From the NCBI GenBank assembly GCA_902489255.1, contig CABTZF010000003.1, positions 1-64,000 of the forward strand: a DNA stretch of 64,000 bases. Reading direction: 5' to 3'. Numbering within the stretch: position 1 is the first letter of the stretch; each line of letters begins with the position of its first letter. The notes under the pieces are model-generated. The model searched no databases. It was not told the DNA's origin and was given only the letters and a program-made list of their open reading frames with translations. Of the stretch, positions 43,155 to 52,730 are shown one piece after another. The DNA is from an uncultured Peptoniphilus sp. GTDB taxonomy: Bacteria > Bacillota > Clostridia > Tissierellales > Peptoniphilaceae. A program made the position numbers and the translations under genes.

Positions 43155-44831
43155 ATGGAATTTAAAACAGATATTGAAATTGCAGATGCAGCTAAAATTC
43201 TCCCTATTGAGCAGGTAGCAGAAAAAATCGGTTTATCTAATGATGATCTTGAACATTATGGGAAATACAAGGCAAAAATTTCTTGGGATGCCATTAAGAG
43301 GTCTGAAAATAATAAAGATGGGAAATTAATTCTTGTTACTGCTATTTCTCCGACACCGGCAGGTGAAGGGAAATCAACAGTTTCAATAGGACTAGCACAA
43401 GCTTTTAACAGAATTGGCAAAAGATCAGTTGTGGCTCTTCGTGAACCATCACTTGGACCTGTGTTTGGTGTTAAAGGGGGAGCAGCTGGTGGAGGATATT
43501 CACAAGTTATTCCTATGGAGGATATTAACCTTCACTTTACCGGAGATATTCATGCTATAACTACTGCTAATAATTTAATTTCAGCTTGCATTGATAACCA
43601 TATACACCAAGGTAATATTCTTGATATAGATCTTAATAATATTACTTGGAACAGAGTGCTTGATATGAATGACAGATCTTTAAGAAATATTGTAATAGGT
43701 CTTGGTAAAAAAGCGGATGGAGTTACTAGAGAAGATCACTTCATGATAAGTGTAGCATCAGAAATTATGGCTGTACTTTGTTTGGCAAAAGATCTTGACG
43801 ATTTAAAGAAAAGAATTGCAAGAATAATTGTTGCCTATACAAGAGCCGGAAAACCTGTATATATTTCAGACTTGAAAATTCAAGGTGCCGTTACTATGCT
43901 TTTAAAAGATGCAATTAAGCCAAATCTCGTTCAAACACTTGAAAATACTCCGGCTATTATTCATGGAGGACCATTTGCCAATATTGCTCACGGATGCAAT
44001 TCAATAATAGCTACAAAGCTGGCAATAAAAACTTCTGATTATGCAGTTACAGAAGCCGGTTTCGGTGCTGACTTAGGGGCAGAAAAATTCCTTGATATAA
44101 AATGTAGAACATCAGGAATAAGACCGGACGCAGCTGTTCTTGTTGCTACAATCAAAGCATTGAAAATGCATGGTGGCGTAAATAAAAACGATCTTAAAGA
44201 AGAAAATATCGAAGCCCTTGAAAAGGGATTTGAAAATTTAAGACGTCACGTTGAAAATTTAAGAAAGTTTGGTCTACCTGTTGTAGTTGCAATTAATCAA
44301 TTTGCTCAAGATACTGATGCGGAAATTGAAAAACTTGAAAAACTTTGTAAGGATTTAGGGGTTGAAATTTCTCTATGCCAAGTTTGGGCAAAGGGAGGAG
44401 AAGGAGCCGAAGACCTTGCTAAAAAATTAGTAAAGATTACAGAAAAGCAAAAATCAGAAATTAATTTCTTATATGATGTAAATGATTCAATTGAAGATAA
44501 ATTAAATAAGATTGTAAAAGACATTTATGGAGGTAGACGTGCAGTTTTAACAGCAGCTGCCAAAAAACAGGTCAAGAAATTAGTTGAACTTGGACTTGAT
44601 AAACTTCCAATATGTGTTGCCAAGACGCAATTTTCTTTTACCGATAATAAAAATGTTATAGGAGCTCCAAGGGATTTTGATATTGAAATTAAAACTGTAA
44701 GAATTTCTAACGGAGCGGGATTTATTGTAGTTGAAACTTCAAATATTATGATAATGCCGGGTCTACCGAAAGTGCCTGCAGCAGAAAATATGGATATTGA
44801 TGATAAAGGAAATATTGTAGGACTTTTTTAG
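43155..44831 (+). CDS. fhs: Formate-tetrahydrofolate ligase
   Basis: Fhs interconverts formate, ATP and THF with 10-formyl-THF. The 558-residue protein has the ATP loop [51 protein letters not shown], and the C-terminal folate region YGGRRAVLT and [23 protein letters not shown]. Between ftcD and fchA it probably runs toward formate, making ATP from the formimino carbon of histidine. Confidence 0.97.
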   Translation: MEFKTDIEIADAAKILPIEQVAEKIGLSNDDLEHYGKYKAKISWDAIKRSENNKDGKLILVTAISPTPAGEGKSTVSIGLAQAFNRIGKRSVVALREPSLGPVFGVKGGAAGGGYSQVIPMEDINLHFTGDIHAITTANNLISACIDNHIHQGNILDIDLNNITWNRVLDMNDRSLRNIVIGLGKKADGVTREDHFMISVASEIMAVLCLAKDLDDLKKRIARIIVAYTRAGKPVYISDLKIQGAVTMLLKDAIKPNLVQTLENTPAIIHGGPFANIAHGCNSIIATKLAIKTSDYAVTEAGFGADLGAEKFLDIKCRTSGIRPDAAVLVATIKALKMHGGVNKNDLKEENIEALEKGFENLRRHVENLRKFGLPVVVAINQFAQDTDAEIEKLEKLCKDLGVEISLCQVWAKGGEGAEDLAKKLVKITEKQKSEINFLYDVNDSIEDKLNKIVKDIYGGRRAVLTAAAKKQVKKLVELGLDKLPICVAKTQFSFTDNKNVIGAPRDFDIEIKTVRISNGAGFIVVETSNIMIMPGLPKVPAAENMDIDDKGNIVGLF

Positions 44832-44839
44832 GAGGAATT

Positions 44840-45466
44840 ATGTTAAAAGATTTAAGTATAGTAGAATTCGCCAATGAAACGGCTTCCAATTCTCCTGCAC
44901 CCGGAGGCGGATCCATTGCAGCACTAAATGCCGCAATGGCTGCTTCATTACTATCAATGGTTGCGAATTTAACAATTGGTAAAAAAAAGTATATGGACTT
45001 TTCTCAAAGAGCAGAAAAAATTGCCGAAGAATGTTCCCAATACAAAGATTTATTTGTAAAGGCCATTGATAAGGATGCATCTTCATTTAACGGTGTTATG
45101 GCTGCAATGAAACTTCCCAAAGATACTGAAGAAGAAAAGGAAATAAGGTCTGCAAAAATTCAAGAAGAATATAAAAATGCAATTGAAGTTCCCCTAAGTT
45201 TAGGAACAAAAGTTACTGAACTTTATGCTTATTGTAAGGAATTGGCACAAAATGGCAATTCTAATGCTATAACAGATGTTGCAGTTGCTCTTATAAATAT
45301 CAGGGCAGCTTCAGAAGGAGCTTTCTTAAATGTAAAGATTAACTTAAATTCATTGAAAGATGAAAAATATAAACATGAACTTGAAGAAAAAATGGAAAGT
45401 GTAAATAAGTTAGTCGAAGAAAATGAAAGAGAAATTAAGAAAGTTGTAGATGAAAAACTTGCATGA
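44840..45466 (+). CDS. fchA: Formimidoyltetrahydrofolate cyclodeaminase / methenyl-THF cyclohydrolase family
   Basis: FchA converts 5-formimino-THF to 5,10-methenyl-THF with release of ammonia. The 208-residue helical protein shows TASNSPAPGGGSIAALNAAMAASLLSMVANLT, DKDASSFNGVMAAMKLPKDTEEEKEIR, and GNSNAITDVAVALINIRAASEGAFLNVKINL. It follows fhs by 8 bases and overlaps the GlmL-like gene by 4 (ATGA). Confidence 0.95.
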   Translation: MLKDLSIVEFANETASNSPAPGGGSIAALNAAMAASLLSMVANLTIGKKKYMDFSQRAEKIAEECSQYKDLFVKAIDKDASSFNGVMAAMKLPKDTEEEKEIRSAKIQEEYKNAIEVPLSLGTKVTELYAYCKELAQNGNSNAITDVAVALINIRAASEGAFLNVKINLNSLKDEKYKHELEEKMESVNKLVEENEREIKKVVDEKLA

Positions 45467-46806
45467 GGTATCTTCTGGTAGATGTAGGTTCAACATATAC
45501 AAAGCTTAATCTCCTGGATAGTAAAAAGTTAGAAATATTGGCATCAAGTCAAAGCTATACCACAGTGTCTACAGATGTAAGAGTTGGATTTAACAAGGCA
45601 CTGGACAGTTTAAAAAAGAAGTGCCGTTTAGGTTATGATATATTTTTAGGGGCTTCTTCTGCTTCCGGAGGATTAAAAGTTGTTGTAGTTGGGTTTTCAA
45701 AAAATCTAACTACTTACGCTTGCAAAGCTGCAAGCCTCTCAAGCGGAGCAAGGATTCTCAAAGAATATTATTATGAATTAAGAGAAGATAATCTACTTGA
45801 AATTGAAAAACTAAAGCCGGATATTCTTTTACTTTGCGGTGGTACAAATGGCGGAAACAGTGCCAATATTATAAACAATGCTAAGGCTATAGCAAAAAGA
45901 AATTATAAATTTCCGGTTGTAGTCTGCGGCAATGAAAGGGCTAATAAAGAAATTGAGGAGATATTTGAAGGTTCAAATATCTCCTGCCAATTTACAGAAA
46001 ATGTTATGCCTACAACAAATGTAGTAAATTATGCACCTTTAAGGCAAGTAATTGCAGATATATTCATTAAAACAATTACAAAGGCGAAAGGTATAAGTTC
46101 TTTGTCAAAAGATTGCCAAATATTTTTACCCACTCCCATAGCTGTGCAAAGGGCAGTTTCCAATTATGCAAGAATAAGAGGACAAAACATTATTTCCATT
46201 GACATTGGGGGAGCTACAACCGATATTCATTCCGTAGGAAAATCATATTTCGGAGATGAAAATATAATTTCTCCGGAAATTGATGAGCCTTATGAAAAAA
46301 GAACGGTTGAAGGCGACATGGGCATGAGATATTCAGCATTAGCTCTTTATGAAGCTGTTGGAGATAAAGTGTTTCAAAAGTTTGGATACACAGATGCAAA
46401 AGAAAAATGTAAAAAGAGGTTTGAAAATACTGACTTTATACCATCAAGTGAAGATGAAAAAAAATTTGATCAAACCTTAGCTTATATTGCAGCTAAAACC
46501 TCCTTATCAAGACATATAGGAAAATTAAAAAAAATTCCTACAAAAACAAGATATATATATGAGCAGACAGGAAAAGATTTAAGGTACACTAAAGAGTTTA
46601 TAGCCACAGGAGGAGTTCTATTAAATTCAAATAATCCTAAATATATTTTGAATGCTATAAATGACTTGGACGAATCTTATTTAAAGCCGAAAAATATAAA
46701 ATTTTTATTAGATAAAAATTATATTTTGTCATCAATAGGTTTAATAACCCAATATGAACCTCAAAAAGCTTATGAATTACTCAGGAAAAATTTGCTTGAA
46801 ATATAA
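45463..46806 (+). CDS. glmL: GlmL/MutL-family protein (glutamate mutase accessory)
   Basis: A 447-residue ASKHA-fold ATPase-like protein. It shows the N-terminal YLLVDVGSTYTKLNLLD phosphate loop, DILLLCGGTNGGNSANIINNA, the second phosphate loop IISIDIGGATTDIHSVGKSY, and the adenosine loop FIATGGVLLNS. The family sits with B12-dependent glutamate mutase and is thought to reactivate or assemble it. The mutase subunits are not in this window. At the end of a histidine-to-glutamate operon, the gene suggests glutamate is further fermented via 3-methylaspartate. Confidence 0.9.
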   Translation: MRYLLVDVGSTYTKLNLLDSKKLEILASSQSYTTVSTDVRVGFNKALDSLKKKCRLGYDIFLGASSASGGLKVVVVGFSKNLTTYACKAASLSSGARILKEYYYELREDNLLEIEKLKPDILLLCGGTNGGNSANIINNAKAIAKRNYKFPVVVCGNERANKEIEEIFEGSNISCQFTENVMPTTNVVNYAPLRQVIADIFIKTITKAKGISSLSKDCQIFLPTPIAVQRAVSNYARIRGQNIISIDIGGATTDIHSVGKSYFGDENIISPEIDEPYEKRTVEGDMGMRYSALALYEAVGDKVFQKFGYTDAKEKCKKRFENTDFIPSSEDEKKFDQTLAYIAAKTSLSRHIGKLKKIPTKTRYIYEQTGKDLRYTKEFIATGGVLLNSNNPKYILNAINDLDESYLKPKNIKFLLDKNYILSSIGLITQYEPQKAYELLRKNLLEI

Positions 46807-46817
46807 ACAATTAATAG

Positions 46818-46857
46818 AAACAAGATCTAAGAAAATATTGAAGGTCTTGTTTTTTTG
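46818..46857 (+). terminator. Terminator of the NhaC-hutH-glmL operon
   Basis: AAACAAGATC (46818-46827) and GGTCTTGTTT (46843-46852) form a 10-bp stem with one G-U pair, followed by a T run. Confidence 0.85.
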
Positions 46858-46868
46858 TTCAAAAATAC

Positions 46869-46925
46869 TTGACAAAAAAATAAGAAAATAATAATATTAT
46901 ATACAAAGTGACACACTGTCACTTT
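46869..46925 (+). promoter_or_regulatory. Promoter with 21-bp palindromic operator before the TetR gene
   Basis: TTGACA begins near 46869, with TA-rich -10 candidates at about 46892-46900. AAAGTGACA-CAC-TGTCACTTT at 46905-46925 is a perfect inverted repeat of 9-base arms, ending just before the GGAGG ribosome site. Its position between promoter and start fits autorepression by the adjacent TetR-type protein. Confidence 0.8.
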
Positions 46926-46936
46926 TTGGAGGACTT

Positions 46937-47494
46937 ATGGCAAAGAAAACTTTTTATAACTTGGATAAAGAAAAAAAAGAAATAATTTATGAAAAATTAA
47001 GGGAATTTTTCCAAGAAGAAGATTTGAAAAATATTAATGTTTCAAATATAGTAAAAAAACTTGGAATAGCCAGGGGATCATTTTATCAATATTTTGAAGA
47101 CTTAAACGATTGTTACTATACAATCTTGAGTAAAGAAACAGGGCTTGTGCATCATGAGTTTTTTGAATTATGGAAAGCTAACAATAAAGATTTGGAAAAA
47201 ACTTTATATAATTATAGGGATTTTATTATTGAGGAGTTTTACCGAAAGAAATTGATAGGCTTATACAAAGCAGATATTTTTATTTTTGATGGATTTTTTG
47301 CAAACCATGGAAAAAATTTTATAAAAGGACAAATTACTAAAGATGAGTATTACTTAATTTTATATATAAAGGCAATTTTTCACCAACTTATAAAAGAAAG
47401 TATTTTGACAGATTGTAATCAGGAAGAATTTGAAAAAATTTCAAATAAGTATATTTATTGGATTTTAAAGGGGGTTAATAATGGAAGCATTTGA
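46937..47494 (+). CDS. TetR-family transcriptional regulator
   Basis: 185 residues. The N-terminal helix-turn-helix is clear: KKEIIYEKLREFFQEEDLKNINVSNIVKKLGIARGSFYQYFEDLNDCYYTIL. The C-terminal ligand domain is unlike any I can name. A 21-bp palindrome lies just upstream, the likely operator. The end overlaps the next gene by 14 bases, so it probably controls that membrane protein along with itself. Confidence 0.9.
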   Translation: MAKKTFYNLDKEKKEIIYEKLREFFQEEDLKNINVSNIVKKLGIARGSFYQYFEDLNDCYYTILSKETGLVHHEFFELWKANNKDLEKTLYNYRDFIIEEFYRKKLIGLYKADIFIFDGFFANHGKNFIKGQITKDEYYLILYIKAIFHQLIKESILTDCNQEEFEKISNKYIYWILKGVNNGSI

Positions 47495-48500
47495 AGTATT
47501 TTTTGACACATTATATTTAGCCTTTGTAGTATTTTTAGGCATAAGGAATTTACTCTTAAAAGGTAGGTACAGTAAACTTATAGGTTCGATGACCTTAGTA
47601 CTGGGCCTTGGAGATTCATTTCATTTAATACCGAGGATATTTGCCAATGTTATGGCTGACGGATTTATTAAAACTGCAAATTATTTATTTATAGGAACAA
47701 GAGTTTCGGCAATAACTATGTCTGTATTTTATCTTCTTTTTTATTTGTATGTGAGAAGTGATAATAATAAAAATTTGGATAGGTTTATGACAAGTATTTT
47801 TATTTTAAGGCTTATCCTGATAGTTACATCTTTAAAAAAATCTTATATGAGTAATCTTATTGCTAATATACCCTTTGTTATTATGGGTATAATCGTAATC
47901 TATGCACTTTATAAGCAAAGGAAAAAAGATATATATAAAAACTTGTACATTTATGTATTTTTCAGTTTTTTCTTCTATGTACCCGTAGTATTATTTAAAG
48001 ATGTTTATCCGATGGTTGGAATACTTATGATTCCAAAGACAATAATGTATGTGTTAATTGTAATAAAATTAAACTCTAATATTATAAAAAGCTTTAGTAG
48101 AAAAGATATTGTTTATTTGGCAATAGCATATTTATTTATGGGTATCCTTTTAGGAGCCTTCTACAGGGAAATAGGAAAAATATATACGATAAGTCAAAAA
48201 TTGGGCTTAGTTCACACTCATACTATAATTTTAGGCTTTGTTTTACTTGCAATCTTTTATTTACTAATTAAAAATTTGAATATTTCGGATTTAACGATAA
48301 AAAAATCATTAAATCTTTATAATGTAGGACTTTTATTTACCATATCAGGTTTATTTTTACACGGTTTGTTGGATCCTTACAAGCCGGCAAACTTTATTAA
48401 GTTTGGACTCATAAGCCTTAGCGGTACGGGTCATATATTTTTGACAATTGCCCTTCTTTATATTGTAATAAATAGCCTTAAGGCGGTAGAAAATTTATAA
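47481..48500 (+). CDS. Membrane protein with C-terminal DUF2871-like domain
   Basis: 339 residues with about ten hydrophobic helices. The C-terminal third (about 215-335) matches the DUF2871 pattern: YLFMGILLGAFYREIGKIY, LVHTHTIILGFVLLAIFYLLIK, GLFLHGLLDPY, SGTGHIFLTIALLYIV. The conserved histidines in HTH, LHG and GHIF could bind metal or haem. The N-terminal half, with LGLGDSFHLIPRIFANV, is a second membrane block that also has a conserved-looking His. Function unknown; it is cotranscribed with the TetR regulator. Confidence 0.75.
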   Translation: MEAFEVFFDTLYLAFVVFLGIRNLLLKGRYSKLIGSMTLVLGLGDSFHLIPRIFANVMADGFIKTANYLFIGTRVSAITMSVFYLLFYLYVRSDNNKNLDRFMTSIFILRLILIVTSLKKSYMSNLIANIPFVIMGIIVIYALYKQRKKDIYKNLYIYVFFSFFFYVPVVLFKDVYPMVGILMIPKTIMYVLIVIKLNSNIIKSFSRKDIVYLAIAYLFMGILLGAFYREIGKIYTISQKLGLVHTHTIILGFVLLAIFYLLIKNLNISDLTIKKSLNLYNVGLLFTISGLFLHGLLDPYKPANFIKFGLISLSGTGHIFLTIALLYIVINSLKAVENL

Positions 48501-48673
48501 TATATAAATAGAACAAAATAATATTAACTAAAATGAAAAATTGAAAAGGTGATATTAGATTAGGATAAGTGAAAAGAGAATGTATTAAATAATTTAAAGA
48601 AACTTATAAATAGTTAAGAAAAATGAACTAAAGATTAGTATATAGGTTTATTTATATAATCAATATAGTGTTT

Positions 48674-48713
48674 AGGTATACAAGATTAAAATTAATCTTA
48701 TATACCTTTTTTT
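48674..48713. terminator. Terminator after the DUF2871-like gene
   Basis: AGGTATA and TATACCT, with inner AGATTAA and TTAATCT arms, form a long stem followed by seven T residues. It also lies downstream of the minus-strand nuclease-like gene. Confidence 0.85.
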
Positions 48714-48749
48714 AAATAATTTTATATAGCTGAAGAAAAAAATATAAAT

Positions 48750-49643
48750 TTATAAAGATAGGTTTTTTGAAACAATATATTTAAAAATATTTATTATATT
48801 GTCAATAATAAAATCCTTATAGTATAAAATCAGGATTTTATCCGGACTTTTAATTTTATTGGAATTTGAAACGCCCTCATAGTCCCTTGCCATAACATAG
48901 TAGCAATAATTGTCCTTATCATAGAGGTCACTAAGGGTGTATAGTTCTAGCTTAAAATCTTTAGCAAGTCTTACTGTATAATTTTTATTGGAATTAAAAT
49001 AATTCTCGCAAAAATCGCCGGAACCATTGATTAATATGGTATTTTTAATCATATCTATTTTACTTATGGTAAAATTATAGGAAGAAATTTTTATGGATAA
49101 AATATTTTTAATTTCCAAGTCAATTTTATTAGTTAAGGAAATTAGAGTCTTCAAATTTTCCATATTTCTTTTTAATATTTCTTCTAGTTTACTTATATCC
49201 ATATCCTTACAATATTTTTGATAACTTATTGAAACTTCATTTCCCAAAATAGTGGTATTTCTTTCAATGTTAAAATATTCTTCAACAAACTCTCTTGAAT
49301 ATTTATTTAAATGAAAAAGAAATTTATAATTTCTCAGCTTCTTAATAAGACTATCTATTTTGATATTAGAAGAAATCCCGTAAAGTTTTAATTTCTCTCT
49401 TAAAAATTTACCTTCAAAATTTCCGTTATAAGCTAGTAAATCTTTAGATTTTAAAATATCACATGTTTTTTTAAGAATAATTTCTTCATCTTTTAAATTT
49501 TCACCAATAAGCTGATATATTTTATTGCAAAGACAAAGTCCTATTAAAATAATTACATCATTAGTAGGTGATAGACCGGTTGTTTCTATAGCTATATAAT
49601 TATAATTTAATGGATAATTTATATTAAATTCTTTTATTATCAA
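48750..49643 (-). CDS. YprB-like RNase H-fold protein with altered active site
   Basis: About 297 residues from TTG at 49643 (GGTGAT just upstream; the frame extends to 49655). The order of motifs matches the YprB/DnaQ-like exonuclease fold: YIAIETTGLSPTNDVIILIGL (motif I), DLLAYNGNFEGKFLREKL (motif II), and KRNMENLKTLISL near residue 165 (motif III). However, motif I normally reads DxETTG and here has Ala for the first Asp. The acidic residue of motif II is Glu and motif III has Glu-Asn for Asp-Val. The protein may be inactive or use a changed metal site. A Lys/Asn/Ile-rich C-terminal part is unique. Confidence 0.65.
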   Translation of the reverse strand: MIIKEFNINYPLNYNYIAIETTGLSPTNDVIILIGLCLCNKIYQLIGENLKDEEIILKKTCDILKSKDLLAYNGNFEGKFLREKLKLYGISSNIKIDSLIKKLRNYKFLFHLNKYSREFVEEYFNIERNTTILGNEVSISYQKYCKDMDISKLEEILKRNMENLKTLISLTNKIDLEIKNILSIKISSYNFTISKIDMIKNTILINGSGDFCENYFNSNKNYTVRLAKDFKLELYTLSDLYDKDNYCYYVMARDYEGVSNSNKIKSPDKILILYYKDFIIDNIINIFKYIVSKNLSL

Positions 49644-49837
49644 AATGATCACCAATAAAATTATAACATTTCATCCTATTTAAGATAAACACTTTAAATT
49701 TTAAAAAAAATAGTATATCATTAATATTAGTAATTTACGCTTAAAAATAGATTTTTAAAAATATAAACATTTATAATTTAAAGATAAATTTTAAAACTAT
49801 AGTCAAGTTATTTTAGATTTAAAATTAAGGTGATTTA

Positions 49838-50986
49838 ATGATATACTTAGACAATTGTGCAACTACAAAAACTTGTGATGAAGCTATTGAAGTCATGATA
49901 AATGCAATGCAAAAAGACTTTGCAAATCCGTCTTCTCTTCATTCCTTCGGCTTAAAAATTGAAAAGGAAATTGAAGAGGCTAGAAGACACATAGCAAAGC
50001 TTGTAGGTGTAGCTTCCGATGAAATTTATTTTACATCAGGCGGTACTGAAAGCAACAATATTGCTATCCATGGTCTTATAAATAAGAATAAGAGGAAGGG
50101 CAATAAGATTATTACAACAGCTATTGAGCATGCGTCTATCCATGATCGGTTTACATATTATAAAAATTTGGGCTTGGAAGTAAAATTTATAGGAGTAGAT
50201 AACTTTGGCAAGCTAAAATTAGAGGAGCTTTTGCAAGAAGTTGATGAAAATACAATAGTTATTTCTTTAATTCACGTTCACAATGAACTGGGAACAATAA
50301 ATGATTTAAAAGAAATAATAAAAAGAGTTAAGGAAAAAAATAAAAATATTCTGGTCCATGGAGATGGAGTTCAGGCAGTAGGAAAAATTCCTGTAAATTT
50401 AAAAAATCTAGGAGTCGATACATACTCATTCTCCTCTCATAAAATATATGGACCAAAGGGATGCGGGGCATTATACATTCGCAACGGACTTGATATTGAC
50501 CCGCTTGTAATAGGCGGAGGTCAGGAAAGAGGCCTTAGGAGCGGGACAGAAAATGTACCGGGAATTTTGGGCTTCGGTAAGGCAGCCGAACTGGCTTATA
50601 AAAACTTGGGTGAAAGAATTGAACATGCAGGACAAATTAAAAAGTATTTGTTGAAACTTTTAGAGGAAAATTTAACCGATTATCAAATAAATACACCCGA
50701 GGAATCTTCAAACTTTCACTTGAGTCTTTCCATAAAAAATATAAGAGCGGAAGTTCTTCTCCACTATTTAGAGGGAGATGAAATTTATATATCAACAGCA
50801 TCAGCCTGTTCATCAAATGGAAACCATAAGTCCAACACCTTGAAAGAAATAAGGCTTGATAAAAATTTAATGGACGGCACAATTAGAATCTGTACATCAA
50901 AAGATACAAGTTTTTCAGATATTGATATTTTTGTTGAAAAATTAGTTAAGTATGTAAAAGAAATAAGGAATATTATGGTAGGGTGA
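49838..50986 (+). CDS. Cysteine desulfurase (NifS/IscS family)
   Basis: A 382-residue PLP enzyme that takes sulfur from cysteine. It shows the N-terminal YLDNCATTKT, TSGGTESNNIAIHGL, IEHASIHD, the PLP lysine in SFSSHKIYGPKGCGALYIR, RSGTENVPGILGFG and the active-site Cys loop TASACSSNGNHKS. It lies 4 bases before thiI. The same pairing (NifZ-ThiI) in Bacillus supplies sulfur for 4-thiouridine in tRNA, so that is the likely role. Confidence 0.95.
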   Translation: MIYLDNCATTKTCDEAIEVMINAMQKDFANPSSLHSFGLKIEKEIEEARRHIAKLVGVASDEIYFTSGGTESNNIAIHGLINKNKRKGNKIITTAIEHASIHDRFTYYKNLGLEVKFIGVDNFGKLKLEELLQEVDENTIVISLIHVHNELGTINDLKEIIKRVKEKNKNILVHGDGVQAVGKIPVNLKNLGVDTYSFSSHKIYGPKGCGALYIRNGLDIDPLVIGGGQERGLRSGTENVPGILGFGKAAELAYKNLGERIEHAGQIKKYLLKLLEENLTDYQINTPEESSNFHLSLSIKNIRAEVLLHYLEGDEIYISTASACSSNGNHKSNTLKEIRLDKNLMDGTIRICTSKDTSFSDIDIFVEKLVKYVKEIRNIMVG

Positions 50987-50990
50987 TAAT

Positions 50991-52175
50991 TTGGAAAGAG
51001 TGATTTCCATGTCTTTGGGAGAAATAGTTTTAAAGGGCAATAACAGAGGTCAATTTTTATCAAAGCTCCTTGGACAGGTAAAAAGAAGTCTTATGGGCTT
51101 AGATCATGGAGATGTATATCATTCCATGGGGAAAATTTATGTAGAAGGCTACAAGGACGAAAATTTAATCATACAGAGATTAAAACATGTTTTCGGTATA
51201 GTTTATATATGCCCAAGCTTAAAAGTTCCAAGCCAATTACCGCAAATTGAAGAAGCTGTATTAAAAGTAGTTGGAGAAAAATTAAAAGAAAATCCGAATC
51301 TTAAAACTTTTAAAGTTGACACAAAAAGAGGATATAAGTCATATCCAATGAATTCAATGGATTTCAATATAAAATTGGGCGGGTTAATTCTACAAAACTT
51401 TGACCTTGGAGTAGATGTACACAAACCTGATTTTTACCTATATCTGGATTTTAAAAAAGAATTTTCTTTCATTTATACAGATAAAATAAAAGCTTACGGA
51501 GGACTTCCAAGGGGTACAAATGGAAGAGGACTTCTACTCTTGTCGGGTGGAATTGATTCACCTGTTGCAGGTTTTTTGATGGCAAAAAGAGGAATATCAA
51601 TAGATGCCTTGCATTTTCATTCCTATCCCTTTACATCCCAAAGGGGAGAGGAAAAAGTTATAAAATTAGCTGAAAAAATTTCTAGTTATTCAGGGAAAAT
51701 GACAATGTATTCAGTTAATCTCTTAAATATTCAAAAGGAAATTAATAAAAATTGTAAAGAAGATCAGATGACTCTTCTTTCTCGCAGGTTTATGATGAGG
51801 ATAGCCCATAAATTAAGCCTTTTAAATTCTTACGATGCTATAATAACAGGAGAAAATTTGGGTCAGGTAGCTTCACAAACAATTGACGGCTTAACCGTTA
51901 CAGATGCAATAACAAATAAACTAGTATTCAGACCCCTAATTGGCATGGATAAAGTTAATATTATTGATATTGCAAGAGAAATTGGAACCTATGAAACTTC
52001 AATCCTTCCCTTTGAGGATTGTTGCACAGTATTTTTACCCAAGCATCCATCACTAAGACCCACAATTATAGAAATGGAAGAATCCGAAAAAGGCTTAGAA
52101 ATTGAAGACTTAGTAGATCAAGCAATTGACAATATGAAAATTATAAAAATAGGAGGAAAATATGAAAAAGAATAA
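50991..52175 (+). CDS. thiI: tRNA 4-thiouridine synthase ThiI (no rhodanese domain)
   Basis: 394 residues. The N-terminal ferredoxin-like and THUMP region (about 1-165) contains SLGEIVLKGNNRGQF. The PP-loop SGGIDSPVAGFLMAKRG (about 184-200) binds ATP. It also has GENLGQVASQT and FRPLIGMDK. Unlike the Escherichia coli enzyme there is no rhodanese domain, so sulfur must come straight from the adjacent desulfurase. The end overlaps lemA by 14 bases. The start codon is a TTG just after GGTGAT. Confidence 0.95.
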   Translation: MERVISMSLGEIVLKGNNRGQFLSKLLGQVKRSLMGLDHGDVYHSMGKIYVEGYKDENLIIQRLKHVFGIVYICPSLKVPSQLPQIEEAVLKVVGEKLKENPNLKTFKVDTKRGYKSYPMNSMDFNIKLGGLILQNFDLGVDVHKPDFYLYLDFKKEFSFIYTDKIKAYGGLPRGTNGRGLLLLSGGIDSPVAGFLMAKRGISIDALHFHSYPFTSQRGEEKVIKLAEKISSYSGKMTMYSVNLLNIQKEINKNCKEDQMTLLSRRFMMRIAHKLSLLNSYDAIITGENLGQVASQTIDGLTVTDAITNKLVFRPLIGMDKVNIIDIAREIGTYETSILPFEDCCTVFLPKHPSLRPTIIEMEESEKGLEIEDLVDQAIDNMKIIKIGGKYEKE

Positions 52176-52722
52176 GGGAGTGGCAGGTCTTGTACTTGTA
52201 ATCATCATTGCTATAGCCCTAGCTGTAGTTTTAGGCGGTCAGTACAATAGACTTGTAAATTTAAGTGAAGATGTAGACCAAAGTTGGGCTCAGGTTCAAA
52301 ATCAGGTTAAAAGACGTGCAGACTTAATACCCAATCTCACAAGCACTGTTAAGGGTTATGCAAAGCATGAATCAGATACCTTAACACAAATTACCCAAGC
52401 AAGAAATGGAATAGAAAATGCATCCACACCCAAGGAACTTGCAAAGGCTGATGCAGAATTATCAAGAGCCATTAATGTTGTTGTGGAAGCATATCCGGAA
52501 TTAAAGGCAAATGAAAACTTTTTAGACCTTCAATCACAGTTAGAAGGAACTGAAAACAGGATAGCCACAGAAAGAAAAAGATACAACGAATCTGTTACCG
52601 TTTATAATAAAGCGGTTAAGAGATTTCCAACAAACCTAATAGCCGGAATATTAGGCTTTAATGATAAAGAATATTTTGAAGTTTCAGAAGAAGATACAAA
52701 AGTTCCTAAAGTTGAATTTTAG
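52162..52722 (+). CDS. LemA family membrane protein
   Basis: 186 residues with one N-terminal helix (AGLVLVIIIAIALAVVLGG) and a long helical-bundle domain. The family signature is QYNRLVNLSEDVDQSWAQVQNQVKRRADLIPNLTSTVKGYAKHE, followed by NENFLDLQSQLEGTENRIATERKRYNESV and YFE near the end. LemA proteins are often next to TPM-domain proteins, as here (9 bases to the next gene). Their function is not settled. Confidence 0.93.
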   Translation: MKKNKGVAGLVLVIIIAIALAVVLGGQYNRLVNLSEDVDQSWAQVQNQVKRRADLIPNLTSTVKGYAKHESDTLTQITQARNGIENASTPKELAKADAELSRAINVVVEAYPELKANENFLDLQSQLEGTENRIATERKRYNESVTVYNKAVKRFPTNLIAGILGFNDKEYFEVSEEDTKVPKVEF

Positions 52723-52730
52723 GTGATTTT

